Notes under the pieces: generated by a model
Told to the model about the DNA's origin: nothing
What the model saw: only the letters and a program-made list of their open reading frames with translations
The model's database searches: none
Assembly: GCA_027186245.1 (NCBI GenBank)
Contig: CP114489.1
Coordinates: forward strand, 8,315,501 to 8,379,500
Origin: Coriaria nepalensis
Taxonomy: Eukaryota; Streptophyta; Magnoliopsida; Cucurbitales; Coriariaceae
Direction of reading: 5' to 3'
DNA: 64,000 bases
Program-made: the position numbers and the translations under genes
Part shown: in pieces, positions 11,690-27,479 of the stretch
Layout of the letters: every line of letters starts with the position of its first letter
Numbering within the stretch: the first letter of the stretch is position 1

Positions 11690-12240
11690 ACTTGAACCTT
11701 TCTAAAGCTAATGTTTAAACTTTTGTAAAGTAACTAATTTCATTCAATCCTAAAGCTCGAATATTTCTATCCTAAGTTAATATTTCAACATTAGACTTAT
11801 AGCCATAAGAATTAAACTTTTTATCATTGGACTGAAAGATCAAACACTTTTATCATTACCTAATATTTGAACATTAAACTTTGAACCATAACGGTTCATA
11901 AAAGTTTAAAACTTTGGACTTAAGACCATAAAGGCTGACCATTTTATCATTCAACCTAAAAATCAAACTTTTTTATCCGAACCTAATTTTTAAACATTAG
12001 ACTTCGAACTCTAAAGATTGACCATTTCATCATTCGACCTAAAGGTCGAAACATTTCTATCATGACCTAATGTTTAAATACTAGACTTCAAATCCTAATG
12101 GTTGAACCTTTCATCATTGGACCTAAAGGTTGAACATTTCTATCATAACCCAATAATTAAATATTAGATTTATAACCATAAAGGTTGAACTTTTCATTAT
12201 TAGACCTAAATGTTAGACATGTATATCATAACAAAATGTG
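11690..12240. repeat. Tandem repeat array, period about 85 bp
   Basis: A unit built around ttctatcat-acctaat-ttaaacattagactt-aaccataaaggttgaac-tttcatcattggacctaaa recurs. Its ctatcat-like anchor lies near 11763, 11848, 11968, 12053, 12138 and 12223. Steps are about 85 bp except one of 120 bp. Copies are diverged. No protein is encoded. Confidence 0.75.
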
Positions 12241-12269
12241 TGATGCCAATTGACCCTCCAACACTTCGA

Positions 12270-12670
12270 AAAGACTCGAATTATGTGAGACGTCGTTCTG
12301 AGATGCCCTTCAACCCTTACACACTTTGAATCTTCGACCTTTCGACCCTTCGACCATTTTACTCTTTGATCCTTCGACCGTTCGACCCTAAGACCCTTCA
12401 ACCCTTCGACCACATACCGATATGTGAGACATTGGTCTATGCATTTCAGGGCCTCGAGTCCTTCAACTCTTCGACCAGAGATTGACAATTGAGATGTCAG
12501 TATGTGTATCTTAGGGCCTCGAGGCCTTTGACCTTTCGACTCTTCGACCCTTCGACCTTTTGACTATAAAAGACCATTTGACCCTTCGACCACAGATCGA
12601 CAAGTGAGATGTCGGTCTGTGCATCTCAGACCTTAAGGCCTTCGAACCTTTGACCCATAACTACTAGCAT
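12270..12670. repeat. TTCGACC-rich minisatellite with a longer nested unit
   Basis: The heptamer ttcgacc or close variants occur more than a dozen times. A longer unit (ccacagatcgacaagtgagatgtcgg and then tgcatctcag) repeats near 12410, 12475 and 12592, with a diverged form near 12275. The array follows the 85-bp array directly and shares its gacct/ttcgac vocabulary. A 91-codon frame on the minus strand here is only the repeat read in one frame. Confidence 0.75.
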
Positions 12671-13130
12671 AACTTATGCTAGTACACTCATAACTGCTTG
12701 TACACTCATAATTGCTAATTTACTCAACGGGTCGAAGGCCCCATCACATGCCGTTTTGTATATCTCATATGTTGCTCGATGGGGCATTCGGCTCATAAAG
12801 TATACTGGCAAAATATAATGTTAAATGTAAGAAATCAAGAATAATCCAAACAAAATTATTAAATTGTATCATCAAATTTTACAACCAAATAACTAAGAAT
12901 ATCACAAATTATCAAACTGTATCATCAAAGTATATAAAGTTCATATATTCTTTAAACAAAATTCATATGGTGGGGCCCCATACACCGCACCATAACACAT
13001 CACATGGGTGCGGTGTGGGGCGATGCACCGCATAATTTTTTGGGGGAGGAAACTGACCGTACCGCACTGAAACTTGTGGTTTAGTGTAGTTCGATCGGGT
13101 TCGAAGTAACCTACTCACCCCTAATAATAA
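12671..13130. other. Spacer ending in a possible hAT right end
   Basis: Between 12960 and 13050 the sequence is unusually GC-rich, with copies of gtgcggtg and gcaccgca on both strands. It ends in acccctaa at 13116-13123, reminiscent of the TAGGGGTG ends of plant hAT MITEs. No left partner or target duplication was found. Confidence 0.35.
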
Positions 13131-13399
13131 TAAACAAAAAAAAAATAAATGTTTGGCAAAATAAAGACTTCATTGTGTATTATTAAATAATATCTAGATA
13201 ATTAAACCATTGTGGCTCAACCATCATGGTTCCGTTAAAAAATCTCCCGGTCTGAAGGAGGAAAAAAAAGATCTTATAATGAAACCATAAATAAAGATAA
13301 ATAAATAAATAATAAAAGTTTGCAAATAAACTATAATTTATTATCTATTTATTAATGGTCGTTAGTCATTGGTGGGCTGCATATTTCTTCTCACTGCAA

Positions 13400-15167
13400 A
13401 AGAATCTTCATCTAAGAACATATTATGAAAATATTGAACCAAGTCTTCATTATGAGTTGTATGTTGATTTTGATGAGCTGCATGCTCACAATCGCTTATG
13501 CATAATAATGTTTCAACCATGAAATTTGAAAGACCATGTTAAAAGTACACACCATGTTCGTAGGTGTGGTAGAAAAACCGATGAACTCAAAAGATATGGA
13601 TTTCTAGTCAAAGAAGGTTTGGTCATAAAAGATGACTCTATGAACTACATGGAGGCTATTAATAGTCATGATTTTGAGAAATGGCTTAGAGCCATGAAAT
13701 TTGAAATAGATTTGATGTACATCACCAAGTATGGTCTTTATTCGATGCACATAAAGGGATACTCCCAATAGGATTCAAATGGGTCTTCAAGAAAAATACT
13801 AGGGCGGATGGAAAATTCGAAACTTACAAGGCTAGATTTATGGCCAAATGCTATAAGCAAAGAGAAGGCATCGAAAATGATGAAACCTTATCTTTGATAG
13901 CCATGACCAAATCCATTAAATATTGGTTGTAATAGCTGCATATTATGATTATGAAATATGGCAAATGAATGTGAAAACTGCATTCCTAAATGACAACCTC
14001 GAAGAGGGGTATATGTAAGTTGCAAAAAATATTTATGGATTGAAGCAAGCATCTCGGAACTGGAATATCAGTTTTAATGAGACAATCAAGATGTATGATT
14101 TTTCTAAAATGATGATGATTCTTGTGTGTACAAGAAGCTTAGTTGGAGTGAAATTTTGCTCATAATACTATATATTGATGACATACTACTTATAGGGAAT
14201 GATTTAGGTATGTTACAGTTAGTCAAATTGTGGTTATCGGAAAATTTCTCCATGAAAGATATAGGTGAAGTATCTTTTGTCCTTGGAATAAAGTTCTATA
14301 GAGATAAATTAAAAAAGCTGATAGGCTTGACCTAGTCTACATACATAGAAGAAATACTAAAGAGATTTAGTTTGGAAGATTCCAAAAGAGGATACTTGCT
14401 AATGTATCGTGGAATCTCTCTTTCCAAATCAATATCCCTAAGACACAATTAGAAAGAGAATAAATGATTGATATATCATAGGCTTCAGGCAATTGGTTCA
14501 ATCATGTATGGTGTGTTGTGTATAAGATGGATTTTTCCTATGCTCTAAGTTTCATGAGCATATTTCAAGGCAAGCCTGATGAAAGCATTATATTGTTGTC
14601 AAGAATATCTTTAAGTACTTGAGAAGGACTTAGGATATGTTATTGACCTATGAAGGAAACAAATTGAAATTTGAGGGCTTCATAGACTAAAGTTTTCAAT
14701 TCGATGTTGATGATAGTAAATCAATTTTAGGGTTTATTTATGTACTCAATAGAGAAGTGGTAAGCTGGAAGAGTTTCAGGCAGAAAACAATTGTACATTC
14801 TACCGTTGAAACCGAATATATTGCAGCGCCTAAAGCGGCTGAGAAAGCTATTTAGATAAGTAAGTTCGTAACTGAAATTAACATGGTCCCTAGCATTTAT
14901 AATCCGAGAGTTATACTATGATAACAACAATGCAAGTGCTCAAGAAAAGGAACCAAGGTCTCATAAGAAATCCGAACACATACTACTAGGATCCCACACC
15001 ATCCAAAGATTAGTCAAAATATGAACTATGAATATCGAGCGAGTAGACACAGATGATAATATAACTAATCGACTCACTAGAGTACTATTCCAACAAAAGT
15101 TTAATTTCCATCTTGACAAAATGAAAATTAGATTCAGAAATAACCGACTTTAGTGTAAGTGGGAGAT
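13400..15167 (+). pseudogene. Ty1/copia polyprotein remnant (RT and RNase H)
   Basis: Many stops and shifts break the frame, but blocks of copia reverse transcriptase remain in order. These are MNYMEAINSHDFEKWLRAM (13640-13700), GFKWVFKKNTRADGKFETYKARFMAK (13775-13850), the catalytic YIDDILL at about 14172-14190, and EVSFVLGIKFYRD near 14270. RNase H-like pieces follow to about 15120, including SAQEKEPRSHKKSEH near 14940. A polypurine tract (about 15157-15167, gtaagtgggag) abuts the next LTR. The gag, protease and integrase portions and the 5' LTR are missing, so this is a 5'-truncated dead element. Confidence 0.8.
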
Positions 15168-17300
15168 TGAAAGTTGTATACTCGTTAAGCCAATCGGTTA
15201 GACCTAATGAGGCATATCGACTTTAGATATTCAATCTTTTTGATAAATAATTCTAGTAATTGATTAATGTATTTAATATATTTATCATCAATAAAGACAC
15301 TTATTATTTATCATGTTCATCATTTATTTGTTGGCACAATAATATCATATGTTCCTTAACATACATATCATGATAAAGTCCTACAACTGGTTGAGAATGA
15401 ACATGCTTAAACCCTAAAGACCTGAATTGTTCAGGGTCATAAAATTATCAGTAAGGGATGTTGATAATTCTGAGAAGACCATTACATGCATTATCTTCTT
15501 AATTGAGTGGTTAATCTTATGACTATAGATATTGGCAGAATATCTAGATAAACATGTAGCTGCTTAGCGAAAGACTAAGTTCATTGAACGTGACCTTAAT
15601 TAGATAACCTCAATGATATTTTTACTAAATGTTAATGAGTGTTTATCTAGTACTATATATGTTAGTAATTCTCTTCACCATGAAACCTTATGTTTGGGGT
15701 TCTATACTTGACATTATCCTAAAATATCCCAGCTGAGGGTTATAGCAAGATAAACCATTGGGTATAGAGTTTTGGTATGAAGGCGTGAGTGATTAAGATG
15801 GGATCCATTGCTCTGTTTTTTTTTTTCTATGTAATAATGAAATCCATGCAAGGTAGTATGGTAAGAAAATGAAGTTTTCTATAAAGACAATGTCTCAATT
15901 ACATAGAGATATAATATTCATATAATTTATCTATTATGGTTTAGCAATAAACCATACCCTATGATGAATTGGGATACTAGAAAGATGGAAGAGTATTAAT
16001 AATGCTGTAATATTCGTACAGATTTTTCCGGAAGAAATCATACACTTCTCATCTCACATGTAACTTTGATATTATAGTAGAATCCAATTTTCGTTTAGAG
16101 GGTTTAAGTTAATTTAATTATGTGATGAATAAGTTTAACTATTTATCTTGAAAGGTAGTTACGTGATTAAATGTGTCTAATTAATAAATTAGATAAAATC
16201 ATGAAGAGTCATGATTATTGAGTGAAAAACATATTATATCAATAACAACACTACTAGCACACCTAAGTGGAGGGAAAAACATATTATATCAATAACAAGA
16301 TTATTGAGTGCATAAATAGTAAAAGGAATTAACTTGTTAACTCGATATTATGCAAGACTACTAGCACACTTAAGTGTGTTATATCGGTTAATTGAGAATT
16401 AATCATTACTATATGATTATAAATTGATTAATTAGACTAATTAATTAATTCATGATTATATGAGTTAGTATTAATTAAAAAATTGGTTAATAATTTCATA
16501 TAGGGCAATTTGATTTTAAAGAGTAAAATTGATTTTAAAGAGTTAGGGCAATTTGGTACTTTCATAAATTGGACATTTATGAGTTAGTTATGAATTAATT
16601 GGAAAACTCAAAATCAGTCAAACTGACCTATGGCCGATCACATGCACGTGAGATGCATGTGACATGGTTCTTAATTTAATTAATATTTAATTAGTATTAA
16701 TTATAATAGTAACATAATTAATTAAAAAGGAATGAACTTTTTCACTTAAACCATGGACCAAAATGGGTCAACTCATGGCTGCCCATCATTACCCAATTCC
16801 ATGGGGTTGCTTTTATGTAATTAACAATAGTAATGGGTAATTACTATAGTTACCATAAAATGTTACTCAAATAAGGTAGTTATGATTTTTCTTATAATAT
16901 AAGCAACTTCTTCTGAGAGTATATAAATAGGACCCTAGGAGCCATGGAAAAGTCACCCTCCTCTCCTATTCTAGATGCCGACATTCCAAACGGAAAAGTA
17001 ACACATCTTCCTCCTTTTGAGAAATTAGACAATTCATGAGTTGAACTCATTAGTTGAAAGGGGCAAGACAGATTACTTTGTAGTTCTTCCTAGAGAGCTC
17101 TTCAATCACACATAACATCAATTAGATGAGAATACATTTTCGGGGTTCCGTTCTGTAGCATATAGAATGTAAGTAAATGTTCTTCTTCAAGTTCTTATAA
17201 TTGTTTCCTACTTTAATATTTATTCATGTCGTTTGAAATAGTATAACAGATTCTTGGCTAATGGATTGGTTTGTATCAGATCAAAAATTTTAAATTACTA
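15168..17300 (+). mobile_element. LTR of the truncated copia element (LTR A)
   Basis: The LTR begins after the polypurine tract with TGAAAGTTGTATAC. Its start and several internal blocks (for example ttattatttatcatg, catatcatgataaagt, tttatctagt) have counterparts in the same order at 19659-21610, so both belong to one diverged family. A TATA-like tatataaata near 16921 may mark the promoter. A local duplication repeats aaaaacatattatatcaat near 16227 and 16275. The right end is not certain. Confidence 0.6.
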
Positions 17301-17399
17301 TTTTCAGTGCTAGGTCTAATACGAACTCACATCATTTACTTATGGTACACCCGCCCTTTACGTAAACAAACACTATAATCTTTTGAGTGCATTAACACC

Positions 17400-18630
17400 C
17401 TCCGCCTGGGTCAAAACGTGTTGATTATCTTCCTTGCGTGAAATTTGCATGTGCAAATTGGCACGCTAGGGGGGGACCCATCACAAAGACCATTTTTTAT
17501 TCGAAATGTTTAAGTGCCAGTTGTGTAGTCATACTCTTAGCAACTAAGCTGATCGTGATCAGTCAGACTCTATTCATCAATATCCTCTTAGCCCATCTAG
17601 GATCCCATAATTTGATGAGCCAAAGAAGTTATAGATAAAAAGATATTCTGGCTAAAATGAACAAGCCCAATGAGGACCAATTGGCTGAATAGACTAGTTC
17701 TACACTAAGTTCTTTGCATATCTGGTGTACTCGTGTTGTCTACCACGATAGCCCAATGATGGGGGATGAGATTTGAAATATTTTATATTTTAATTAGTTT
17801 TAGGCTTGGTTCGTAGTTTTGTTTTTTAATTATGTTTTAGTTATGAGTCATGATTTTTTAAAGATTTTTTATATTTTAAGATATTTATTTTAATTAGTAG
17901 TCTTAATTATTAGGATTTCTTACCTAGGCTTATCAATCCAGGGTCCAACAATTAAGGAACCACTGTTATGTGGCTCTCCTGAAGTAGATATTTGTTAAAT
18001 TGGTTGTTAAGGGTTTAGATATAGAGCTTAGGAAAAAGTTCAAAGGGATGGAAATTTGGGATTGCTTTGATCCACTAAGGCGACTAGATATGAAGAACTC
18101 TTGAACGAAAAAACCCGAAGAAAAGAGCCTTCAATTGGCACCTATTTTTAAGGAACCATGTCTTAAATAGGGTGTTGTTGAATTAATTAGCGGCAAACCG
18201 ACATGATCTTTGCTCCTAGCAAGACCCACAGTTTAGAGATAGTTCGAAGGTATCCTAATGAAAAAGATAAATTTATTCTTTTGACCTAACCAAAGCCATT
18301 GATATCTTTGACATAATATTGAAAATAATAAATTGAAAATCCCGCCAGACCATAAATTTCCTTCGGCCAACGAAGTCCGAGGCAAGAATTACTAAAAATT
18401 TCACAACTCTTTCTAATAATGTACGACTGATTGCATGTTGTTTAGGGAAATCATTCTTGAATAGATTGAGAGAGGACTTCTAAATTTTGAGGAAGCTACT
18501 ACCATTATGGAATCTGACACACTCCTCACAGTCAGGAATAATGAAGGAAATAAGTTGGTCCAGAGGAATGATCTACGACTACTAAGCCTAAAGTGGATTG
18601 TGTAGAGAATGCACAATCATCTTTAATAAT
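17400..18630 (+). pseudogene. Ty3/gypsy gag remnant
   Basis: Near 17458 the text ttggcacgctagggggggacc resembles the primer-binding and leader region of plant gypsy elements. Between 18290 and 18490 a broken frame reads KAIDIFDIILK, then after a shift KIPPDHKFPSANEVRGKNY, KFHNSF and REIILE. This matches the C-terminal gag region of plant gypsy elements, including an eroded zinc-knuckle area. Several stops and at least one frameshift show it is dead. Its LTRs were not located. Confidence 0.6.
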
Positions 18631-18639
18631 ATTGGATAT

Positions 18640-19657
18640 CACCCTAAATGATCCACCAAGATTCAAGGTTGAATGCAATCACATTCGGATTCCCAATTCA
18701 TTTTACAATTTCTAATGTACCAATAAACTTAGAAATTGAAAATAGAAGAAGAAGAGGGATACCTAGCACAAACAGTCCTCCAAGAATCGGATGGTTCTTC
18801 ACCCACTTCCTGCTTTTCCACTGCCACCATCACCCACTTGCAGCTGGTTTTATGCCGTTACCCGACCTCTAACCTTGATAAGCACATGTTGCAACTCTCA
18901 CTTTTGGTTCAAGGAATTCACTTAACTCTTTGAGGCAGACTTTGAGAGAAAAGATGAAGAGAATTTTGGTGCACTTTTCTCTCTTCTCTATCAAGTGGCG
19001 GCACACATTGTATCAGAAACTCTAGGGATGTGTGTCCTTATATATGGAACACACTCCCTTTTGGGCCAAGTCCGTACTTGGCCTATTTGGCCCCATTAAC
19101 TCTTAATCGTATTTGGGTTCCATGGAGTCTCTTTTAATTCCCATTTTTTGAAAACTAAAATAAACGTCATATTTCCATATTAATGTCCATTTTTACTTAG
19201 TTAACTATATAGACTTTAATTTAGGCCCACTACTTTGGCTCTGTTACGCCCATTAATACTTTAAGAACCAACTTGACATCCTTTTGACCCAAAAATATTA
19301 TTTGACTATAAATTCATTAAATCTTAATTAATCAATATATCTTGTTAATTTAATAGTTTTCTAATTAATTATTTAATTTCAAATTAAATCTAAATCACAT
19401 TTTGGATATGCTAGTAGTACAGGTGTGACTAAGACTCAACAAATTAAACTAATTAATTATTTAACTCTTAAATCAAGGTGATTATGAACCAATTTATAAT
19501 CCAATTGAGATCTAATCAACCGCTATGTGTGTGACCGAATAAGTACTTCATTATGGCTGTAGATGGGCCCATAACATATTGTGTGTTTTATCAATTCTAT
19601 TGAATTGACCATTTGACCTTGAAACCACTTTCTAATCAAATGGTTAGTATTATCATC
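18640..19657 (-). mobile_element. LTR-like segment in reverse orientation
   Basis: Read on the minus strand this stretch looks like a plant LTR. It runs from AT-rich U3 with gtactactagca, through ggcccaaaagggag, to a TATA-like ccatatataagg (complement of about 19034-19045), then a C/T-rich transcribed leader (complement of about 18940-19000). Internal phrases resemble the forward LTRs on either side. The borders are unclear. It suggests nested insertion of related elements in opposite directions. Confidence 0.45.
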
Positions 19658-19658
19658 T

Positions 19659-21610
19659 TGAAAATTGTATACCCGTCAAGGCAATCATATTTGACCAGAT
19701 GGGGTAAATACTTTATGTAATATTATCCTTAAGCAAATATTAGCAACACATTGTTTATTGTCGTAATGAAAGTCAGTTATTATTTATCATGTTTATGAAT
19801 TTTATTTGAATTAATATTATATGTTCTATATATGCTCATTATGATAAAGTCTAGTATCTTGAGTTATGCACTCTATAGATCATGATAGAGATTATGCTAG
19901 TAGAGACTCAAGTCACTAAAAACTCTAAGGATGCAAACGATTTGTTGTCATAGGATCTTGAAAATAGACATCGATTGATCTAGATAAGTAAACATGTAGT
20001 TCATCGCCTAATTATTAGGATGGTCGATCTTAAAGCCAGTGGTGTTAATAGAACACCATATGATTGCATAGGTGCTTAGTAGGCATTAAGGGTTCTGAAA
20101 GTGACACTTAGATAATTCTTAATGATAACTAATATTGATTGTTAATGAGAATTATCTAGTGATAATTTTACATGTGATCCTCCGACTTAAAACACCATGG
20201 TTTCCTTGAGTATTGGATTAGATGCTTAGACATCATTCTTATTAAACCTAGCCATGAGTGAATACGTGGTGAACTGTTGGGTTTAAAGTGTTGAGCAAGA
20301 AGGATTATGAGTGATCAAGAGGGAATTCATCGCTTTTGTATTTTGAATAAAGTCATATGGATTATATACTTTATTGAACAAGAAATCTTTGTAAAGTAGT
20401 ATGGTTTGAAATTATTCTCTATAAATCTATTTTTGATGTTCAATAAAGGTATGATAGTCCATATGATTTTTCTGTTAGGGTTTAACAATTAGATCATACC
20501 CTAGGGCGAATCGGGATATTAACAAGATGGAAAGATTGTTATTATAAGTATAAGATAGTCATAAACTCGTTCTTTCAAAGATAGTACTTTTCATCTCCCA
20601 GGTAGTTTTGACACTTTTTTAGAAGTTAATTTTGACGTGAGATTTAAAAGTTAATTAATCATGAGATGATTAAGTTAACTGTTTAATTTAAAAGGTTATT
20701 TTAAATTAAACAAATTGAATTTAGAATTGAATATAATCATAAAAGGTATTTAGAAATCATCTTACCGACGTGATGTAGAACCTAATCGGTCACAAATATA
20801 AGATTTGGAGTAACATAGTTAAACTTTCATAGATAAAAAGGAAAAGCAGAACAAAACCATTTTAAGGATAAAATTATAATTTAACTTATAGTTTGACTAT
20901 GAGGTCAAAATTATAATTACTAATTTGTTATTATAATGTCACGCAGCTCTACTAGCACAACTAAGCATGTCATTGAATTAATTGGAAATTAATAAGTTAC
21001 ATAGGAACTCTTATTTAGTTATCAAAAAGTCTTAAAGATTCATAATTAATAATATGACATTAAAGGGTTAATGGGCTGCCTTATTAATTAAATTTTTATG
21101 GACCAACCTTGTTGACTGGAAATCCTAGGATCTAGATTCAAAGAGACAACCTAGCTGTATAAGACATAATTATATCATTATGGAGGTTATCTTTCTATCC
21201 ACTCCCATGATGAAATAGTGATGCCCGTACGAGAAAATATAAGTTATGCTCTTAATGATTTTTAGGCGTTGGAAAATTCAAGCGGAGTAAAATTCATGAT
21301 TAAGAATCACCTATGTGAGAGAGAAGTGAGGCCTCTTTAAAGGGAATTAAGGGGATAATTCTTACCAACTCTTGCAGAACCAGACAGATGTTTAAGGCCA
21401 AAATGAACATAAGAATGAGAACTCAAGTCTGTCAGGTAAGATTCCTGTGTGAAATATATTATTGTTTATGTGAACGGCAGAATAGTTAAAGACATCGTGT
21501 CTATTGATCAACCAATAAAATCAATGTACTTCGACAATGGAAGGTTCAAAGGTTGATACCTACCTGTCCTATGTAGGTTTCAAACCGTCGAACTCTATCT
21601 CCAGAGCAAA
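19659..21610 (+). mobile_element. LTR-like copy related to LTR A (LTR B)
   Basis: The start TTGAAAATTGTATACCCGTC mirrors LTR A (TTGAAAGTTGTATACTCGTT). The internal order of conserved blocks is also the same: tcatgtttat, cattatgataaagtcta, attatctagt, ctagcacaactaag. The end is marked roughly by a caaaacgtgtt block found just downstream of both copies. It carries no coding region. The divergence from LTR A is too high for a recent LTR pair of one element. Confidence 0.55.
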
Positions 21611-21659
21611 ACGTGTTAATGTTGAAAAACACATCTATTTTATATAATCCATCAATTTC

Positions 21660-22790
21660 ATTCATGTGGGGGATTGTTGGAAACATAGCATTTCAACATG
21701 CTATGTTCATATTCAATTTTTAATTGGGCCCACTTCGTGTAAATAAAAAGTCAAAGTTGATTCAGATTCTCCTCTGTGAGAGTTTCAAATCGGTATATGG
21801 TATGCTCAAAATGATTAGTGGGTGAATGAGAAATTGAATCTCTAAGTGCAACCATTAGAATGGTTTGAAGTAAAAAAAATGAAGGAGAAAAGTTATCCCA
21901 CATTGGAATGGGGAACAAATGAGAAAGTGTTTATATAGAATTATATATTTGTTAATGTGTAATAAAATATAAGATAGAATGATCTCTCTTGCGTGCCCCT
22001 ATAAGGGACGGGTGCAAATCCGGACAGGTTCGAGCCTATCTCGTGTGCGCCCGCACTTGGGTGTGCCGATGTCGGCCCAAAAATGACATTATTTTCTTAG
22101 GCCTCCTTTTATTTTTCTCCTAAATTGTTTTCCCTTCTTCATCCGCAAAAATATATGAAGATCAAAAGATGAAATTTAATTTTCGGTTTCATCAAATTTA
22201 AATATGTATTAAACCCAAATTAAATTTTAGATTAAATTCTTATTAATCTTTTCTCTCCTCATGAGCCAATAAATTAGCAGCTTCCTTCCATTTAGAAACA
22301 CACTAAGAAAATAAAGTGTCTCTCAGTTTTTCTTTCTTCTCTCTAGAGTTGTAAGTTTACAGTATGGTAGAGTTCGAACAATTTTGAGTTTACCAGATAA
22401 TATATGTGGTGCGGGCTATTTGTTCATCTTCGTTATATCTTAAGAGACAGATGTCATCCCACCTTCAGCACCGATGTGAAGGAGTGAATCTATTTTAAAA
22501 AAACTATTGTATAACAGATTTCGGTTTGATTCTCAACTTTTTCCTCACTATTTTCAATCTTTTATTCAATTACAATTTCTATCTATTTATTATATTACCG
22601 TTCATAGCTTCTATTTATTATATTACCATTTATTGTATTCTATCTTGATATTATTCATTATTTTTTATGTTTATTTTATATATCTCCTACAATCTTGTTA
22701 CCTGAAGAAGATTAAGAAAACAAAGAGGAGGAAGAACATGCAGCTACAAAGAGGGAAGAGAGCGAAAGGGCAAACTTCTTGAATCGCAAC
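21660..22790 (+). mobile_element. Solo or 3' LTR of another copia-like element (LTR C)
   Basis: A polypurine tract (gtgggggatt, about 21666-21675) is followed by TGTTGGAAACATAG, a standard copia 3' LTR start. A TATA-like tttatatagaa near 21932 and a GC-richer block (21994-22075) follow, as in LTR U3/R regions. No internal coding region is left upstream. The right end was not pinned. The 91-codon frame at 22507-22782 is AT-rich noise. Confidence 0.5.
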
Positions 22791-22799
22791 TTCTACTTG

Positions 22800-23324
22800 T
22801 GGCAGCAGCTATGGAAGAGAAGGAGAGACTGTGAAGAGAGCGAAAGGCCAAACTTCTTGAATCACCCATTAACTACCCACTCCTAATTAATCATTATTCG
22901 CTATTTTTAGCTTTTGAAGATGAAAACGTATGCTTTAAAATGGGATGTAATCAATCAAATAAAAAAATCAAATCAAATCAATTCACGTTCATTCTCATTT
23001 TGGTCGTTTTTCCCGAATAAACTTTCACATTCCCTCCCTCCCCCAAACAACTCCTAAGTATTATACTTAGAAGAATACTCTAGGATGTGACAGGGAGGAC
23101 CACAGACGTAAAGTCATAGAAGACGTATATGCTTCGTTGTAACTTGGAAGTTACTAGTGTTTTCCTCTTTCCTTATTTTCCCTTCTCTTTCCATCCCTTC
23201 TTCTTCTTCTTCTTCGAGACCAGCTCTGTATATACACACAATTTCAGATAAATTCTTCAAAATCGAGCTGAAGACGTTCCTTTGCATCGCAGCGTTGAGC
23301 CAGATCTGAATTCTTTTACTAGAA
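22800..23324 (+). promoter_or_regulatory. Promoter and 5' UTR region of RAB2
   Basis: A pyrimidine-rich stretch with cttcttcttcttcttcttcg (about 23197-23216) is a typical plant leader. A possible TATA-like gtatatac lies near 23227. The exact start of transcription cannot be set by eye. Confidence 0.4.
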
Positions 23325-26518
<3,194 letters not shown>

Positions 26519-27380
26519 ACCTGAACTCTTTTTAGGTGCCTCAGTACAGTATCACATCTGAAATGCCCTTTTCTAGTTAATGCTTTGCTTCTTCTTTCTC
26601 ACAGAAAACGTCTGTGACCAACCCCCCCTATCCCCCTCTCTCTCTCCCCTCCAGTAGATGCGTGTGGAAAAAATATTGTGTTGTATAATCGACATTGATT
26701 TATTTATTTGATTGATTGTTAATTAAGATGTTTCTCTTGTTACCTGTGGTTTTGTGTTAAGAGATGGCCTCTGTCCTTTGTCTGATCGTGATGCGTAGGT
26801 TTACTGTCGTGGTGACACTTGTTCAGTTCTTTGCATCGTTTGATGTGTAAAAATTTAAAATCACTCCTTACCTCTTCCCGTCACACTCTCAGTTGTGGTT
26901 TGGTTTTCTCGTTAGCAGGCATAATCGAGTAAGATATTCATCTGATGTAGTATTCTTTGTAAATGTTTTATGGGGAGGCAAAAACATAATCTAGGAAGAG
27001 AATCTCAACAAAGCACACCTTATGAAGATTTTTGTAAATGTCTTGGTTAATATTTTTTATCTGGATGTAGTTTTTTTTATTTTTTATTTTTTATTTTTTC
27101 TTATGAGTTTAAACAGCTGTTATACAAATGTAAACGATTTTTCTTTAGGGTTTATATGCCTTATGAAGAATTCTAGGAGTGGAGACGTTCTTAAACGACA
27201 AGGCAGACATCAAATGCATGAGGGTTGCCAAGTTGTGGAATGCTTGAGCTGCCTAGGGTTGAGAATCGATCTTGATACGGTTGTATCAAACTCTGCACCA
27301 AATGCACCAATCTTGGCGTTTGAGTCGAACATCCAATAGGAAAAGGTCAGATATCAAACTTTTTTAAAAAATAAATAATT
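26519..27380. other. 3' UTR of RAB2 and spacer
   Basis: The first 300-450 bases are probably the RAB2 3' UTR, with a tccccctctctctctcccc tract near 26629. From about 27060 a (TTTTTAT)n-like tract is followed by unrecognised sequence. The 105-codon frame at 27022-27339 has no family signature. Confidence 0.35.
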
Positions 27381-27386
27381 AATAAA

Positions 27387-27478
27387 GGGTTTTAGGATTT
27401 TAGGTTTTTAGTGTTTTGGATTTAGGGTTTAACTGTGATTTAGGATTTAAAATTAGTGGTTTCGGATTTAAAGTTTAG
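27387..27478 (+). repeat. Degenerate telomere-like repeats (TTTAGGG-related)
   Basis: About ten imperfect variants occur in a row: gggttttaggattttaggtttttag, then ggatttagggttt, gatttaggattt and ggatttaaagtttag. They resemble the plant telomere repeat TTTAGGG but are diverged and internal. Confidence 0.55.
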
Positions 27479-27479
27479 C

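Noticed and set aside
21994..22075. Possible tRNA gene (ggttcgagcc)
   Set aside because: No cloverleaf can be drawn around it and it sits inside an LTR.
22507..22782. 91-codon frame after LTR C
   Set aside because: Ile/Leu/Tyr-rich translation of AT-rich DNA, no domain.
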